Virus record (IMG/VR): IMGVR_UViG_3300024506_000008
Location: 1 to 52,196 of that record
Length of the DNA: 52,196 nucleotides
Reading direction: 5' to 3' (one strand)
From: a virus
Part shown: piece after piece, positions 1 through 8,556 of the stretch
How positions within the stretch are numbered: position 1 is the stretch's first letter
How the letters are laid out: every line of letters starts with the position of its first letter
Made by a program: the position numbers and the translations under genes
Notes under the pieces: generated by a model
Seen by the model: the letters and a program-made list of their open reading frames with translations, nothing else
What the model was told of the DNA's origin: nothing
The model's database searches: none

Positions 1-280
1 GATGAAATTCAATATGGATCAAATCCATTTCGGTAGTCATTTTTCGAATGGATTCATTGCCCATATCGAGAACTTTTTTTCTTAACCAAGCCATTTGATT
101 TTCATCAAGATAATTGGCTTGTTTGACTACAGGCTTGAAGGAATCGGGAGCCGAAGAATACAATATTGCAAATTGACGGTCGTGTTCGTGCTTAATATCT
201 TCTAGGATTCCAAGCATACGCTTGAAAAGATCAGAAGTATTAACCTTTACCCTGTCATTTAAATAGTCCTTGCCCGTCAT
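1..280 (-). CDS. Hypothetical protein, C-terminus outside window
   Basis: An open reading frame begins with ATG at 280 on the minus strand (MTGKDYLNDRVKVNTSD...) and stays open to the window edge, giving about 93 residues. The visible part is acidic/basic mixed and probably helical, with no signal peptide or recognisable motif. It is divergent from the neck genes that start at 333, with 52 bp between them. It has no recognised function. Because the downstream end is missing, neither length nor family can be judged. Confidence 0.6.
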   Translation of the reverse strand, partial: MTGKDYLNDRVKVNTSDLFKRMLGILEDIKHEHDRQFAILYSSAPDSFKPVVKQANYLDENQMAWLRKKVLDMGNESIRKMTTEMDLIHIEFH

Positions 281-318
281 ACCTTTTACCTTACTATATA
301 TTACATCTGATATAAAAA

Positions 319-328
319 GTGTAAAGTA
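319..328 (+). promoter_or_regulatory. Late-type promoter motif GTGTAAAGTA
   Basis: GTGTAAAGTA lies 4 nt before the ATG at 333 and follows the A/T-rich GATATAAAAA. The same core TGTAAA(G/A/T)TA precedes several other structural genes in this window. A role as the -10-like box of a phage late promoter is inferred from its repeated position. Confidence 0.45.
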
Positions 329-332
329 AAAT

Positions 333-782
333 ATGGCATCTTACCTCTCAGACGCGCAGAAAAACTTTATCAATGAAGTGATTGATGATGTGTTTGATAC
401 CTTCTCTAGGCAGATAACCGTATACTCTAACCCCAGAGAGACTGTGATCTCCACTTCAGCTAGTTATAATTATTTTTACGATAGAGACGTTCCAGCTGTA
501 GAAAACAAGGAGTTCACAACTGTTTCCAATACATTTCAGGCTAAGATTAAGTACTTAGATCAGGCCAAAGCCCCAGTACCCGGAGCCGATACTCAGCAAA
601 AAATAGACTATCCTGCTGGCAGCGTTAAAATCAAAGTGCCAGCTTCTGCCTACACTGTTCTAAAAGAAGCTCGTCGTGTCGAATTTGATGGTCGTAGATA
701 TGCAATCTCTTCTGATTCAAAGCCTTATGGAATGTTTGGGCCAAGATATTATTCATTCATCCTATCCCCAATTAACGAGTAA
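333..782 (+). CDS. Probable head-tail connector (stopper/neck) protein
   Basis: A 149-residue protein, first of a plus-strand run of four neck/tail genes. The C-terminal half is beta-rich: a segment near residues 97-127 (VKIKVPASAYTVL...VEFDGRRYAISS) resembles the small barrel of phage head-closure/stopper proteins, which seal the portal and bind the tail. No signal peptide or membrane segment is seen. The next gene starts 2 nt after its stop, so the genes are probably co-transcribed. The family assignment rests on length, beta pattern and position before the tail tube gene, so the exact role is uncertain. Confidence 0.45.
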   Translation: MASYLSDAQKNFINEVIDDVFDTFSRQITVYSNPRETVISTSASYNYFYDRDVPAVENKEFTTVSNTFQAKIKYLDQAKAPVPGADTQQKIDYPAGSVKIKVPASAYTVLKEARRVEFDGRRYAISSDSKPYGMFGPRYYSFILSPINE

Positions 783-784
783 TT

Positions 785-1393
785 ATGGCGAAGATCCCAG
801 CAAATGTTGCAAAAAAAATCAATAAAGATGTCGCGCCAATATTAAAAAATAGCGTAGAAAGGCGTGTTTTCTTAGCTTTCGAAAGGATAAAAAGAGAAAC
901 GATCAATGAATTTCTTAGACACCCTGTTACAAAAGAAATCGAAGCTGGTCCAACGGCTCAAAACATTAGCGGAACTCTCGATGGCTATGGTAATCTTTTT
1001 TCTTATATTGGTTTTTATAACGGAGACGATCCGATATCGCCAATAACAGAGGCGTTTCAGAAAAGCACCATTACCTTTTCTAGATTGATTGATGGCGGGG
1101 TAATTTGGAACGTATTTATTCCAGCAAAAGAAGACATATGGGATGTCTCGCCAATGCCTTGGGCTCCGGGGCGCAGTTGGGCGAAAGGCATCGAAACAGG
1201 AATTTCCGGTATTGGCCAGTACTTTTACACCCTGCGAGAAGATCTTCCGACATCCAGATCTGACACCGCTATCCAAACAAGTAAAAATATTAGAAGAAAA
1301 ACTAGATTTAAAAATGTAAAATACATTAGCGCTATATTGGCTAACTTCGAAAAAAAGATAAACCTATTAGATGAAACCGCAATATCAACATAA
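785..1393 (+). CDS. Probable neck/tail-completion protein
   Basis: A 202-residue protein with a basic helical N-terminus (residues 1-45, rich in K/R/E), a central Gly/Asn/Ser-containing part and a basic C-terminus. The order connector-like gene, this gene, 278-residue gene, tail tube gene fits the neck region of long-tailed phages, where HK97 gp10-like tail-completion proteins of about this size occur. No catalytic motif is seen. Its last 23 bases overlap the start of the next gene in another frame, which suggests translational coupling. Function is inferred from position only. Confidence 0.4.
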   Translation: MAKIPANVAKKINKDVAPILKNSVERRVFLAFERIKRETINEFLRHPVTKEIEAGPTAQNISGTLDGYGNLFSYIGFYNGDDPISPITEAFQKSTITFSRLIDGGVIWNVFIPAKEDIWDVSPMPWAPGRSWAKGIETGISGIGQYFYTLREDLPTSRSDTAIQTSKNIRRKTRFKNVKYISAILANFEKKINLLDETAIST

Positions 1394-2207
1394 CGTAACG
1401 ACATCTTTTGCTCTATGGCTTGATCACTATCTTTTAGAGAAGGGTGAGGCTTATAGCAATCAGACTGGCACTTTCACTTATTATGCAGACCCAAGAATAT
1501 CAACCACTTACAAAGCTTTCGGTACTCCTTACAAACAGTTTGTATACGACTCCACAATTACTGGAGCAAGTATTCCTAGCGGCGTTCATGTTTCGGGAGT
1601 TTTTAAGGGTCGCAACGATGGGGTTATTATAGACTATATCAATGGTAGAGCGCTAATTAGCGGCGTTTCTACAGGAGTTGCGGTCACAGGATCTTTTGCG
1701 GTTAAGGATTTCAATATCTATCTTACTAACGAAAACGAGGACGACCTGATTCTAGATAACAACCTCGACGCGAATAAAAAATTTCCTTGGACTGGCAAAT
1801 ATATACCGCCATATGATCAAGTTGCTCCAGCTATCTTTATTGCAAATGACTCTACTTATAATTCTCCGTTTTCGTTTGGTGGAGAAGATGAAAGCCGCTC
1901 ATTTGTGAAGTGCGTCGTTTTTACCGATAACCCCTATCAACTTGACGGCGTTCTGTCTATTTTTGCCGACGCTAAATCTAGTAGCTTTAAATACAAGGAC
2001 TTTACTGGATACCCGCTCACAGAATATGGAGATGTCAAAAACGGAACATACTCTTATGATTCTTCTGTTATAAATCAGAATGACTTTTTTATTGATGAAG
2101 TAGTTTGCTCTAAGCTCAAAGACTCTCGCGCTAGAGGAGGCAACGCTAAGCCTTATATCGGCTTTATTGATTTTGAAGTCGTCAAGTACCGCCATCCAAG
2201 AGCTTAA
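1371..2207 (+). CDS. Virion structural protein, neck or tail terminator region
   Basis: A 278-residue protein without signal or membrane segments. It begins with a helix (residues 10-25, FALWLDHYLLEKGEA) followed by beta-rich sequence with repeated VSGV/ISGV-type strands at about 70-110 and a C-terminal strand (GFIDFEVVKYRHPRA). The ATG at 1371 is 23 nt inside the previous gene; no later start keeps the N-terminal helix. It is followed by a 59-nt gap holding a late-type promoter motif and then the tail tube gene. Tail terminator or neck protein is a positional guess. Confidence 0.4.
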   Translation: MKPQYQHNVTTSFALWLDHYLLEKGEAYSNQTGTFTYYADPRISTTYKAFGTPYKQFVYDSTITGASIPSGVHVSGVFKGRNDGVIIDYINGRALISGVSTGVAVTGSFAVKDFNIYLTNENEDDLILDNNLDANKKFPWTGKYIPPYDQVAPAIFIANDSTYNSPFSFGGEDESRSFVKCVVFTDNPYQLDGVLSIFADAKSSSFKYKDFTGYPLTEYGDVKNGTYSYDSSVINQNDFFIDEVVCSKLKDSRARGGNAKPYIGFIDFEVVKYRHPRA

Positions 2208-2231
2208 TTATTCCATTTTTAGATAAAAAAA

Positions 2232-2240
2232 TGTAAAGTA
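2232..2240 (+). promoter_or_regulatory. Late-type promoter motif TGTAAAGTA before tail tube gene
   Basis: TGTAAAGTA, preceded by GATAAAAAAA, lies 26 nt upstream of the ATG at 2267. It matches the motif at 319-328 and an internal one at 21978-21988, both of which also follow a GATA-plus-A-run. It would give the tail tube gene a short leader of about 20 nt. Confidence 0.5.
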
Positions 2241-2266
2241 TTTCAAACCTTCTTAACTAACAACTT

Positions 2267-3421
2267 ATGGCACGCAACAGAGTAATTTATCAATCAGAAG
2301 CTCTTTATGTCGCAGACGGTACAGCTGTTCCGACAGCCACCCACGCATCCAGCATCATTAGACAGCTTCACCGCGTTCAGTCAGCCAACTATGGCTTTAC
2401 TATCAATCGCCAAGACGTTAACCAATTTGGTAACCTTGCTCGTATTGACCAAATCTCAATCGAGGCTCCTACTGTAAACCTTGACTTCTCTTACTACCTT
2501 ACTACTGGTAATAACGAAACTGCCCTTGGATTTAACGTAGGAACAAGCTCTGCTGCTGGATCATTCATCAGTGGACTCGTCGATTCCAGCAACGCAACCA
2601 ATAACATTGGTATCGTATCTGGCCGTAACTTCCATATCCTCACCGTAGCAGAGGGTAACGACGCCAACGGTTCCGCTACCGGAATTTATCAAAATTCTGG
2701 AGTTGCCAGAACAATCGGTATCGGCAACGCTTATATCACAAACTACACTGTAGAAGCCGCAGTAGGTGGTCTTCCCACTGTTTCGGTAACCTGTGAAGGT
2801 CTTAACGTTAACGTTATCAGCGGCTCTTCTGGCGTTGTCCCCGGTATCTTCGTTGAGGCTGGAACTGGATCTGCAAGCCTTTTCCAACTTCCTGCCCCAG
2901 TTACTGGCAGCGTAGGCGTTTCCGCGCTTCGCCCCGGCGACATCACAGTAATCCTGCCTGATGGCGTAGTCGCTGAACTGCCCACTGGTGTTGAAGGTTC
3001 TCCATTCAACAATACTGCTGCTCACATCCAGAACCTCTCAATTGAGATTCCAATTGGTCGTACCACCCTTGAGCGTCTTGGTAGCCGCTTCGGCTTCACC
3101 AAGGTTATTGACTTCCCTGTAGAGGTAACTGTCAATATGAGCGCAATTGTTGCTGACCTCAAGTCCAGCGGTGCAATCGAGACCCTGCTTAACGCCGATA
3201 CCACAAAGAACCTTGCCTTCGCGTTCAAGCTGCCCGGTGCTAATGATCGCGTTATCTATGAGATCAGAGGCGCCAAGCTGGTAAGCGAGAACTTCTCAAG
3301 CGCAATTGGCGACAATAAGAGCGTTGACCTGAGCTTCACTACTCAGATCGGTAGCCCACAGGACACCACAAACGGCGTCTTCGTATGGGTACAGAACACT
3401 GCTTATACTCCCAGTATCTAA
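2267..3421 (+). CDS. Major tail tube protein
   Basis: A 384-residue Gly/Ser/Thr/Val-rich, beta-rich protein. The N-terminus (residues 35-75: NYGFTINRQDVNQFGN...ISIEAPTVNLDFSYYLT) and a C-terminal segment near 260-300 (LSIEIPIGRTTLERLGSR...VEVTVNMSAI) show the strand pattern of phage tail tube proteins, which polymerise into the inner tail tube. Codon use is optimised and GC-richer than its neighbours, as expected for an abundant virion protein. It has its own upstream promoter motif and is followed by a strong bidirectional terminator. A second, shorter tube-like protein is encoded at 30835-31647. Confidence 0.6.
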   Translation: MARNRVIYQSEALYVADGTAVPTATHASSIIRQLHRVQSANYGFTINRQDVNQFGNLARIDQISIEAPTVNLDFSYYLTTGNNETALGFNVGTSSAAGSFISGLVDSSNATNNIGIVSGRNFHILTVAEGNDANGSATGIYQNSGVARTIGIGNAYITNYTVEAAVGGLPTVSVTCEGLNVNVISGSSGVVPGIFVEAGTGSASLFQLPAPVTGSVGVSALRPGDITVILPDGVVAELPTGVEGSPFNNTAAHIQNLSIEIPIGRTTLERLGSRFGFTKVIDFPVEVTVNMSAIVADLKSSGAIETLLNADTTKNLAFAFKLPGANDRVIYEIRGAKLVSENFSSAIGDNKSVDLSFTTQIGSPQDTTNGVFVWVQNTAYTPSI

Positions 3422-3444
3422 CCTGAACTGACCTAAAACAAAAA

Positions 3445-3470
3445 CCCCCGAAGAAATTCGGGGGTTTTTT
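3445..3470. terminator. Bidirectional Rho-independent terminator
   Basis: Stem CCCCCGAA/TTCGGGGG with a GAAA loop, followed by T6 on the plus strand and by T-runs (A4 in the plus strand) on the minus strand. It lies between the plus-strand tail tube gene and the minus-strand methyltransferase gene, so it can stop transcription from both sides. Confidence 0.9.
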
Positions 3471-3471
3471 A

Positions 3472-4011
3472 TTAGTAGTAAAAGTCTTCTTTTACCACTT
3501 CTGGCTTTTTTCTTAAAGCCGCAATTCCTTGACCTTCTGTCAGCATCTCAACCAGATCGTAATACTTCAGAGCCATCTGATAATCAGAGCGATTGAAGTC
3601 ATGGATGAATACCAGCACATCCTGATCAATAATATCCCAAAGATACTTGGCGCAATACTTACGCGCGCGACCATCAATCAGCGCCTTGGTGAACTTTAGC
3701 TTCTTGGTTGCAGGCAAATGAATGTAGTCCTTGAACTGTTCGTATCTGCAAGGCTTTGGATCTGGAGAGTGAGCGGCTTGATAGATCAGTTCGATATTCT
3801 GGATATCGTAAGCATTAACGATCTTTTGGATATTTTTAATCCAGTCGATGTCGTGCTCGATGGAAATTACCTTCTTCACCAATCCAGAAAAATAAACAGT
3901 GCTATTGCCACTACCAAACTCAAGCAACGTGTCATTTTTATTTAGATACTTTTCAATAAACTTGTACTCATGTTCGTGCATGAGCGGGCGGAAGGAACTA
4001 AATTTATTCAT
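3472..4011 (-). CDS. Class I SAM-dependent methyltransferase-like protein
   Basis: A 179-residue protein with a Rossmann-type SAM site: motif I LLEFGSGNS (residues 29-37) and an acidic strand end VISIEHD (48-54). A later segment (ALIDGRARKYC, about 111-121, then VLVFIHDFNR) resembles sugar or small-molecule methyltransferases of the FkbM-like type. It overlaps the glycosyltransferase gene upstream by 4 nt (ATGA), so the two are coupled. Its place downstream of sulfotransferase and glycosyltransferase genes suggests it methylates the same glycan. The substrate is not visible in the sequence. Confidence 0.65.
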   Translation of the reverse strand: MNKFSSFRPLMHEHEYKFIEKYLNKNDTLLEFGSGNSTVYFSGLVKKVISIEHDIDWIKNIQKIVNAYDIQNIELIYQAAHSPDPKPCRYEQFKDYIHLPATKKLKFTKALIDGRARKYCAKYLWDIIDQDVLVFIHDFNRSDYQMALKYYDLVEMLTEGQGIAALRKKPEVVKEDFYY

Positions 4012-5606
4012 CGCTTGTTATCGTAAATGTCCATAACTTCCTTAACTACGGTATCGGCATCTGGGAGATAATCCCAGAGAGTCTTACCCTTGGGGATAAG
4101 ATCGATAGTATCGTGCTTGAACTCAGTGTGACGGATTTCTAGACCATCGAGCAACAGATCTTTACGGAGAGCCTTGGTTTTGTAAGACTGAGTACCGTTT
4201 CTATATGGAAGGATGTGATCTTCATGCTTACAGGTTGGGAATGTCACAATCCAATTATCAAAAGCACCAGCAATATGAAGCGGTGATGAATCATTCGTTA
4301 CAAGGCATCTAGACAGTGAAATTAAGGCAAATAATTGCCCAAGAGTGGTCAGATCGCGGAGATCGTAGCCGTCCTGTGGAACTTTGATTGGTAGATAGCC
4401 CTGTTTCTCGTCAATGCTCTTGCCAATCAGCACAACTGTAAGCTTTTCCGACAGTTTATCCACAATAGACTGCCACCACTCAACTGGCAAAGTCTTTGAG
4501 GGCCACCAGCGACCAGCGTGAACCACAACAGTAGGCTTTTCAGGCTTCTTGTCTTTAAATAAGTCGATAACATAACTGACATCCTCTGCATCTAGCTTGA
4601 GTTGAATCGTCTTGTCAGTGTGTGGGATAGTACGCTTGATCATTGACATCGAGGCAAAGTCTGTTGGGTGGAACAGAACGTGTGACATCTTGTGTTCTGA
4701 CTGCTCATCGTCAGGGCAAGTATGCATTGTCAAGATAGCGTCATTAATTCCCTTCCATTGATCATAATTAACCACGGGGCAGCTAAGGTGCTCAAAGAGA
4801 CGAGGGAAGTGCGATACAACAGTGATATTAGCGTCAGGATAAAGCTTCTGAGTATAGCGGATAGCAGGCTCTGAACATAGCTGGTCGCCCATTCCTGCTG
4901 TTACGCTAATAAGGATGTTTCGCTTATACTTGTAGCCCTCCTCCTTGTCTTTTTCCCATTGAAGGATATCCTTGTAGATAACGCCCATTTGCATATCTTT
5001 TGGCGCACCAGCGTAGTGAACGATATACGAGTTTAGGCGCGAGATGCCGCAGAACTTATCCAAGATATCCATACGATTAAAGTCGTAGTGGAGGTCAAAC
5101 ATATCAACCTTATCATTTAAAATTCGCAGATTGATGAATGGCTGATCAGTTTCTACGAAATCAATGCCTCGCGGAAGTCTGAAGATCTGCTTGTGGATTC
5201 GGGAGATAACCATTACGCCCGAATTGTAGAACTTGCCGTTCCACTTCTTCAATGGCTCCTTGTAGTACTCCGAGGCTTGTTCCAGATACTCAAACCTTGG
5301 CGCATAACGGCCCTCATTGAACATTCCCAGCTTAGTCTCTGGGACAACTTCAAACAAGTTGGGGCAATCATCTCTGATTAAAATATCAATATCAAGATAA
5401 ATGATTCGCTTGTACTGATTTAAGAGTTCGCCAATCAGGAACTTATTCCACTTTTGGGTAATGTAGTATTTGTTGAACTCTGTGACGTTTAGAAAATCGG
5501 CGCCGATTTTCTCCGCATACTTTTGGATAGAAGGTAGCGTGAGCTTTGCTACTTCGTTGTAATAATCGCCAATCGAGATGGTTAAAACTAAGTTATCCTT
5601 TTTCAT
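4008..5606 (-). CDS. Two-domain glycosyltransferase (GT8-like plus GT9-like)
   Basis: About 532 residues from the preferred ATG at 5606 (MKKDNLVLTISIGDYYN); an upstream in-frame start at 5645 would add 13 residues but extend the overlap with the previous gene. Residues 1-225 resemble retaining GT8/glycogenin-type enzymes: a DxD metal site in YLDIDILI (70-77), NSGVMVI (128-134) and HYAG (197-200). Residues 230-532 resemble GT9 heptosyltransferases: SVTAGMGDQL (234-243), VVHAGRWWPSKTLP (361-374) and TNDSSPLHIAGAF (437-449). It probably transfers two sugars in sequence onto a virion or cell-surface acceptor. The gene overlaps both neighbours. Confidence 0.75.
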   Translation of the reverse strand: MKKDNLVLTISIGDYYNEVAKLTLPSIQKYAEKIGADFLNVTEFNKYYITQKWNKFLIGELLNQYKRIIYLDIDILIRDDCPNLFEVVPETKLGMFNEGRYAPRFEYLEQASEYYKEPLKKWNGKFYNSGVMVISRIHKQIFRLPRGIDFVETDQPFINLRILNDKVDMFDLHYDFNRMDILDKFCGISRLNSYIVHYAGAPKDMQMGVIYKDILQWEKDKEEGYKYKRNILISVTAGMGDQLCSEPAIRYTQKLYPDANITVVSHFPRLFEHLSCPVVNYDQWKGINDAILTMHTCPDDEQSEHKMSHVLFHPTDFASMSMIKRTIPHTDKTIQLKLDAEDVSYVIDLFKDKKPEKPTVVVHAGRWWPSKTLPVEWWQSIVDKLSEKLTVVLIGKSIDEKQGYLPIKVPQDGYDLRDLTTLGQLFALISLSRCLVTNDSSPLHIAGAFDNWIVTFPTCKHEDHILPYRNGTQSYKTKALRKDLLLDGLEIRHTEFKHDTIDLIPKGKTLWDYLPDADTVVKEVMDIYDNKR

Positions 5607-6336
5607 TCGTCTCTTTAATATTATAAAGAGACAGCAAATCTTCAATCTTCGCGGCTAATTTTTCTGACATAACTTCCTTATGTCCGCCGATCTTTCCTTT
5701 GACGGGGCCGAAGTTTGGTAAAGACTTGTCGTGAACATCTGGGATCTTATCCGCAATCTTTTTTTCAATCCAGCTTTCAATTCTTTGTTTTTGATGCTGG
5801 TAATCTGTAAGCATATCCTCATAATTAACTACAAGCATTTTATCTTTGTGCTTGAGCCAGCCGCTGGTATGCAAGAACCATCGATGAATATAATTTTCTG
5901 GTTCAATAATTATATGTGGATCAGGTGCATAAGGCTGTAGAAACTTTCTGCCAATATCATCAGGCTTGGAAAACACCCATTCTTCAAACACTGGAAAATC
6001 TTTTTGTTCTGGCTTTGGGATAAATTTATAATAGCTATTTAATACATCCTTGATATCGCGCTTAACGTAAATAACCCTATACTTGCTAAATAAAAAATCT
6101 AAATAATCCTTCATAAACTCTACTTGGTGATGAGATTTATTAACCGAGTCCAAGAAACAGGCATTGCACATAATATCCTTATAAGTTATATGCTTATAGC
6201 CTTTTAAATTAAAATCTATATTATTTGGCGTATAACCAACGGTCAAAAATTCACCTTTTTTTTCGTAGTTTATCGAATTGATAACAAGATGTGTGCCAGA
6301 GCGTTCGTGAGTTATAACAAGAACTGGTTTAGTCAT
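5593..6336 (-). CDS. PAPS-dependent sulfotransferase
   Basis: A 247-residue protein with both PAPS-binding signatures of the sulfotransferase family: a 5'-phosphosulfate loop ERSGTHLV (residues 11-18) close to the N-terminus, and a 3'-phosphate motif IYVKRDIKDVLNSYY (89-103), followed by the usual downstream MLVVNYEDML (about 166-175). The family moves a sulfuryl group from PAPS to a hydroxyl, often on a carbohydrate. It starts 3 nt after the RCC1-protein stop and overlaps the glycosyltransferase gene by 14 nt, so it belongs to one operon with fibre and glycan-modifying genes. An APS-kinase-like protein that could supply PAPS is encoded at 35265-35705. Confidence 0.8.
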   Translation of the reverse strand: MTKPVLVITHERSGTHLVINSINYEKKGEFLTVGYTPNNIDFNLKGYKHITYKDIMCNACFLDSVNKSHHQVEFMKDYLDFLFSKYRVIYVKRDIKDVLNSYYKFIPKPEQKDFPVFEEWVFSKPDDIGRKFLQPYAPDPHIIIEPENYIHRWFLHTSGWLKHKDKMLVVNYEDMLTDYQHQKQRIESWIEKKIADKIPDVHDKSLPNFGPVKGKIGGHKEVMSEKLAAKIEDLLSLYNIKETNEKG

Positions 6337-6338
6337 AA

Positions 6339-8543
6339 TTAAATACTACAAATTTGCACAGGAGTTTCTGATAAAGCTGAAGTGTTATCCCCGTTGCTTC
6401 CAAATGGATTATCTCCCCAAGCCCAGACTTTTCCATTTTTATCAATAGCTATTGAATTATTAGATCCAGAGTTTATTTTGCAGAATGTTTTAATTGCTCC
6501 AGCAACACTAACAGGAGTTCTTCGGCTAGTTCTGCTGTTGTCGCCTAATTGACCGCGATGATTGAAGCCCCATGCCCATGCTCTTCCATTTTTATCAATA
6601 GCAAGTGTATGATTAGGTCCAGCACTTATATGGCAAAAAGTTTTTACCGCACCGGCGACACTTACTGGCGATGTTCTAAAGGTTACAGTATTATCTCCAA
6701 TTTTTCCATATCCATTATCGCCCCATCCCCAAGCTCGGCCATTTTTATCAATAGCCATAGAATGAATTCTTGCAGCTTCTACTTTGCAAAATGTTTTTGC
6801 AAGACCGATAATCTTTGTTGGAGTTGCTATATTTACACCACCACCTGTTCCAGTTTGATTATTTGCATTTCTTCCCCAAGCCCAAACTTGACCATTCTTT
6901 TCAATTGCGAGGGTCCAATTTTCACCTGTAGATATTTTACAAAATGTTTTAACTAAACCTCCAATTTTAACCGGCGTAGCAGAATTTGAAAAAGTTCCAT
7001 TGCCAAGCTGATTAGTGTTATTAAGTCCCCACATCCATACTTGACCATTTTTATCTATGGCTGAACCTTGACCTCTGCCCGCACCAATTTCACAAAATGT
7101 TTTAACTGCTCCAGCAACGCTTACTGGAGTGCAGCGATTGGAGCTAGTTCCGTCTCCAAGTTGCAAATATCCATTCCATCCCCATCCCCAAGCTCGGCCA
7201 TTTTTATCAATAGCGAGTGTATGGACGCCTCCAGCAGAAGTTATTATTTTACAAAATGTTTTAACAGCTCCCGCTAAACTTACTGGAGTTTTTCTCATTA
7301 TTACGGTAGTGCCATCTCCAAGAGTTCCATATTGAGCATTTATACCCCATCCCCAAATCCTGCCATTTTTATCTATTGCCGCCACATGAGAATCAGAGTA
7401 TATTTCACAAAAAGTTTTTATAGATCCTGCTATAGCTGCTGGAGTGCATTTAAACGGAAATGAGCCGATTCCTAATGGACCAATATCATTTTGCCCCCAC
7501 CCCCAAGATCTACCATTTTTATCAACAGCAATAGCATGAGCTATCCCTCCTGATATTTGACAAAATGTTTTAATAGTTCCCGCGACACTAACTGGAGTAA
7601 ATCTATCTATTAGGCTTCCATCTCCAAGGACGCCTCCAGAGTTATTTCCCCATGCCCACGCTCTACCGTTCTTATCAAGTGCATAAGAAACATCATATCC
7701 ATTATTTATATGACAAAAAGTTTTTACTGCACCCAGAATACTAACAGGAGTTCTTTGGCTCCCAGTTCCATTATTTCCCAACTGTCCATACCTGTTATAG
7801 CCCCATCCCCAAAGTCTTCCATTTTTATCTATTGCAATAGTGTGCGCATTTCCCATAGCAATTTTACAAAAAGTTTTGAGCACTCCAGCTATAGCAACTG
7901 GAGTATTTTGCTGGGAAACTGAATTACTGCCTAGCTGTCCTCGTCCATTATATCCCCAACCCCAAACCCGACCATTTTTATCTATAGCTAAAGATGAGCC
8001 CAAAACCGCAGTTGCGGCTAAAGAACAAAAAGTTTTAACTGCTCCAAGTACACTTATCGGCGTTCGTTTGCTGACTGTAGTATTATCTCCCAATTGTCCA
8101 TATTGATTTATTCCCCATGCCCACGCTCTTCCGTACTGATCTATTGCAATTACATGGTTTTGCCCTACAGCAACTTTGCAAAATGTCTTACGTACTCCAG
8201 TAACACTGACGGGAGTTAACATTGCACCTGTAGTAGTTCCATTTCCTAATTGTCCATAATTTCCATAACCCCATCCCCAAACTAAACCATTTTTATCAAT
8301 AGCAGAACAGAAGGTCGATCCATTGTCTATTTGACAAAATGTTTTAACACTTCCCGCAATACTTGTTGGTGTAGTGCGCTCTGTTGTCGTATTATTTCCT
8401 AATTTTCCATTAGTATTGTCTCCCCATCCCCATGTTTTACCGTTTTTATCAATAGCGAAAGAAGAGGAGCTTCCAGCAGAAATAATAAAAGCATTTCTTC
8501 TAGGTTTATTTCTTCTTAATGGCGTCGAGAACGATAAGCTCAT
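6339..8543 (-). CDS. RCC1-repeat beta-propeller protein, probable virion adhesin
   Basis: A 734-residue protein made almost entirely of 14 tandem repeats of about 50 residues. Each repeat has a core like AIDKNGRAWGWG, followed by N-x-x-G-x-LG and ending in VKTFC. This is the RCC1-type blade; RCC1 has seven blades per propeller, so 14 repeats predict two propellers in tandem. There is no signal peptide. The repeats stay close to each other in DNA sequence, suggesting recent expansion. Its place between fibre genes and glycan-modifying genes suggests a receptor-binding or tail-tip protein; this role is inferred. A conserved Cys near the end of most repeats is unusual. Confidence 0.75.
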   Translation of the reverse strand: MSLSFSTPLRRNKPRRNAFIISAGSSSSFAIDKNGKTWGWGDNTNGKLGNNTTTERTTPTSIAGSVKTFCQIDNGSTFCSAIDKNGLVWGWGYGNYGQLGNGTTTGAMLTPVSVTGVRKTFCKVAVGQNHVIAIDQYGRAWAWGINQYGQLGDNTTVSKRTPISVLGAVKTFCSLAATAVLGSSLAIDKNGRVWGWGYNGRGQLGSNSVSQQNTPVAIAGVLKTFCKIAMGNAHTIAIDKNGRLWGWGYNRYGQLGNNGTGSQRTPVSILGAVKTFCHINNGYDVSYALDKNGRAWAWGNNSGGVLGDGSLIDRFTPVSVAGTIKTFCQISGGIAHAIAVDKNGRSWGWGQNDIGPLGIGSFPFKCTPAAIAGSIKTFCEIYSDSHVAAIDKNGRIWGWGINAQYGTLGDGTTVIMRKTPVSLAGAVKTFCKIITSAGGVHTLAIDKNGRAWGWGWNGYLQLGDGTSSNRCTPVSVAGAVKTFCEIGAGRGQGSAIDKNGQVWMWGLNNTNQLGNGTFSNSATPVKIGGLVKTFCKISTGENWTLAIEKNGQVWAWGRNANNQTGTGGGVNIATPTKIIGLAKTFCKVEAARIHSMAIDKNGRAWGWGDNGYGKIGDNTVTFRTSPVSVAGAVKTFCHISAGPNHTLAIDKNGRAWAWGFNHRGQLGDNSRTSRRTPVSVAGAIKTFCKINSGSNNSIAIDKNGKVWAWGDNPFGSNGDNTSALSETPVQICSI

Positions 8544-8547
8544 ACTT

Positions 8548-8556
8548 CACTTTATA
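8548..8556 (-). promoter_or_regulatory. Possible late promoter motif (TATAAAGTG)
   Basis: On the minus strand TATAAAGTG ends 4 nt before the ATG at 8543. It differs from the late-type consensus TGTAAAGTA at two positions and lies inside the 3' end of the previous gene, so the call is weak. Confidence 0.25.

Noticed and set aside
6549-8106. Several plus-strand reading frames opposite the RCC1 gene
   Set aside because: They mirror the 50-residue repeats in the wrong strand and carry no domain. The RCC1 frame has 14 clean repeats.
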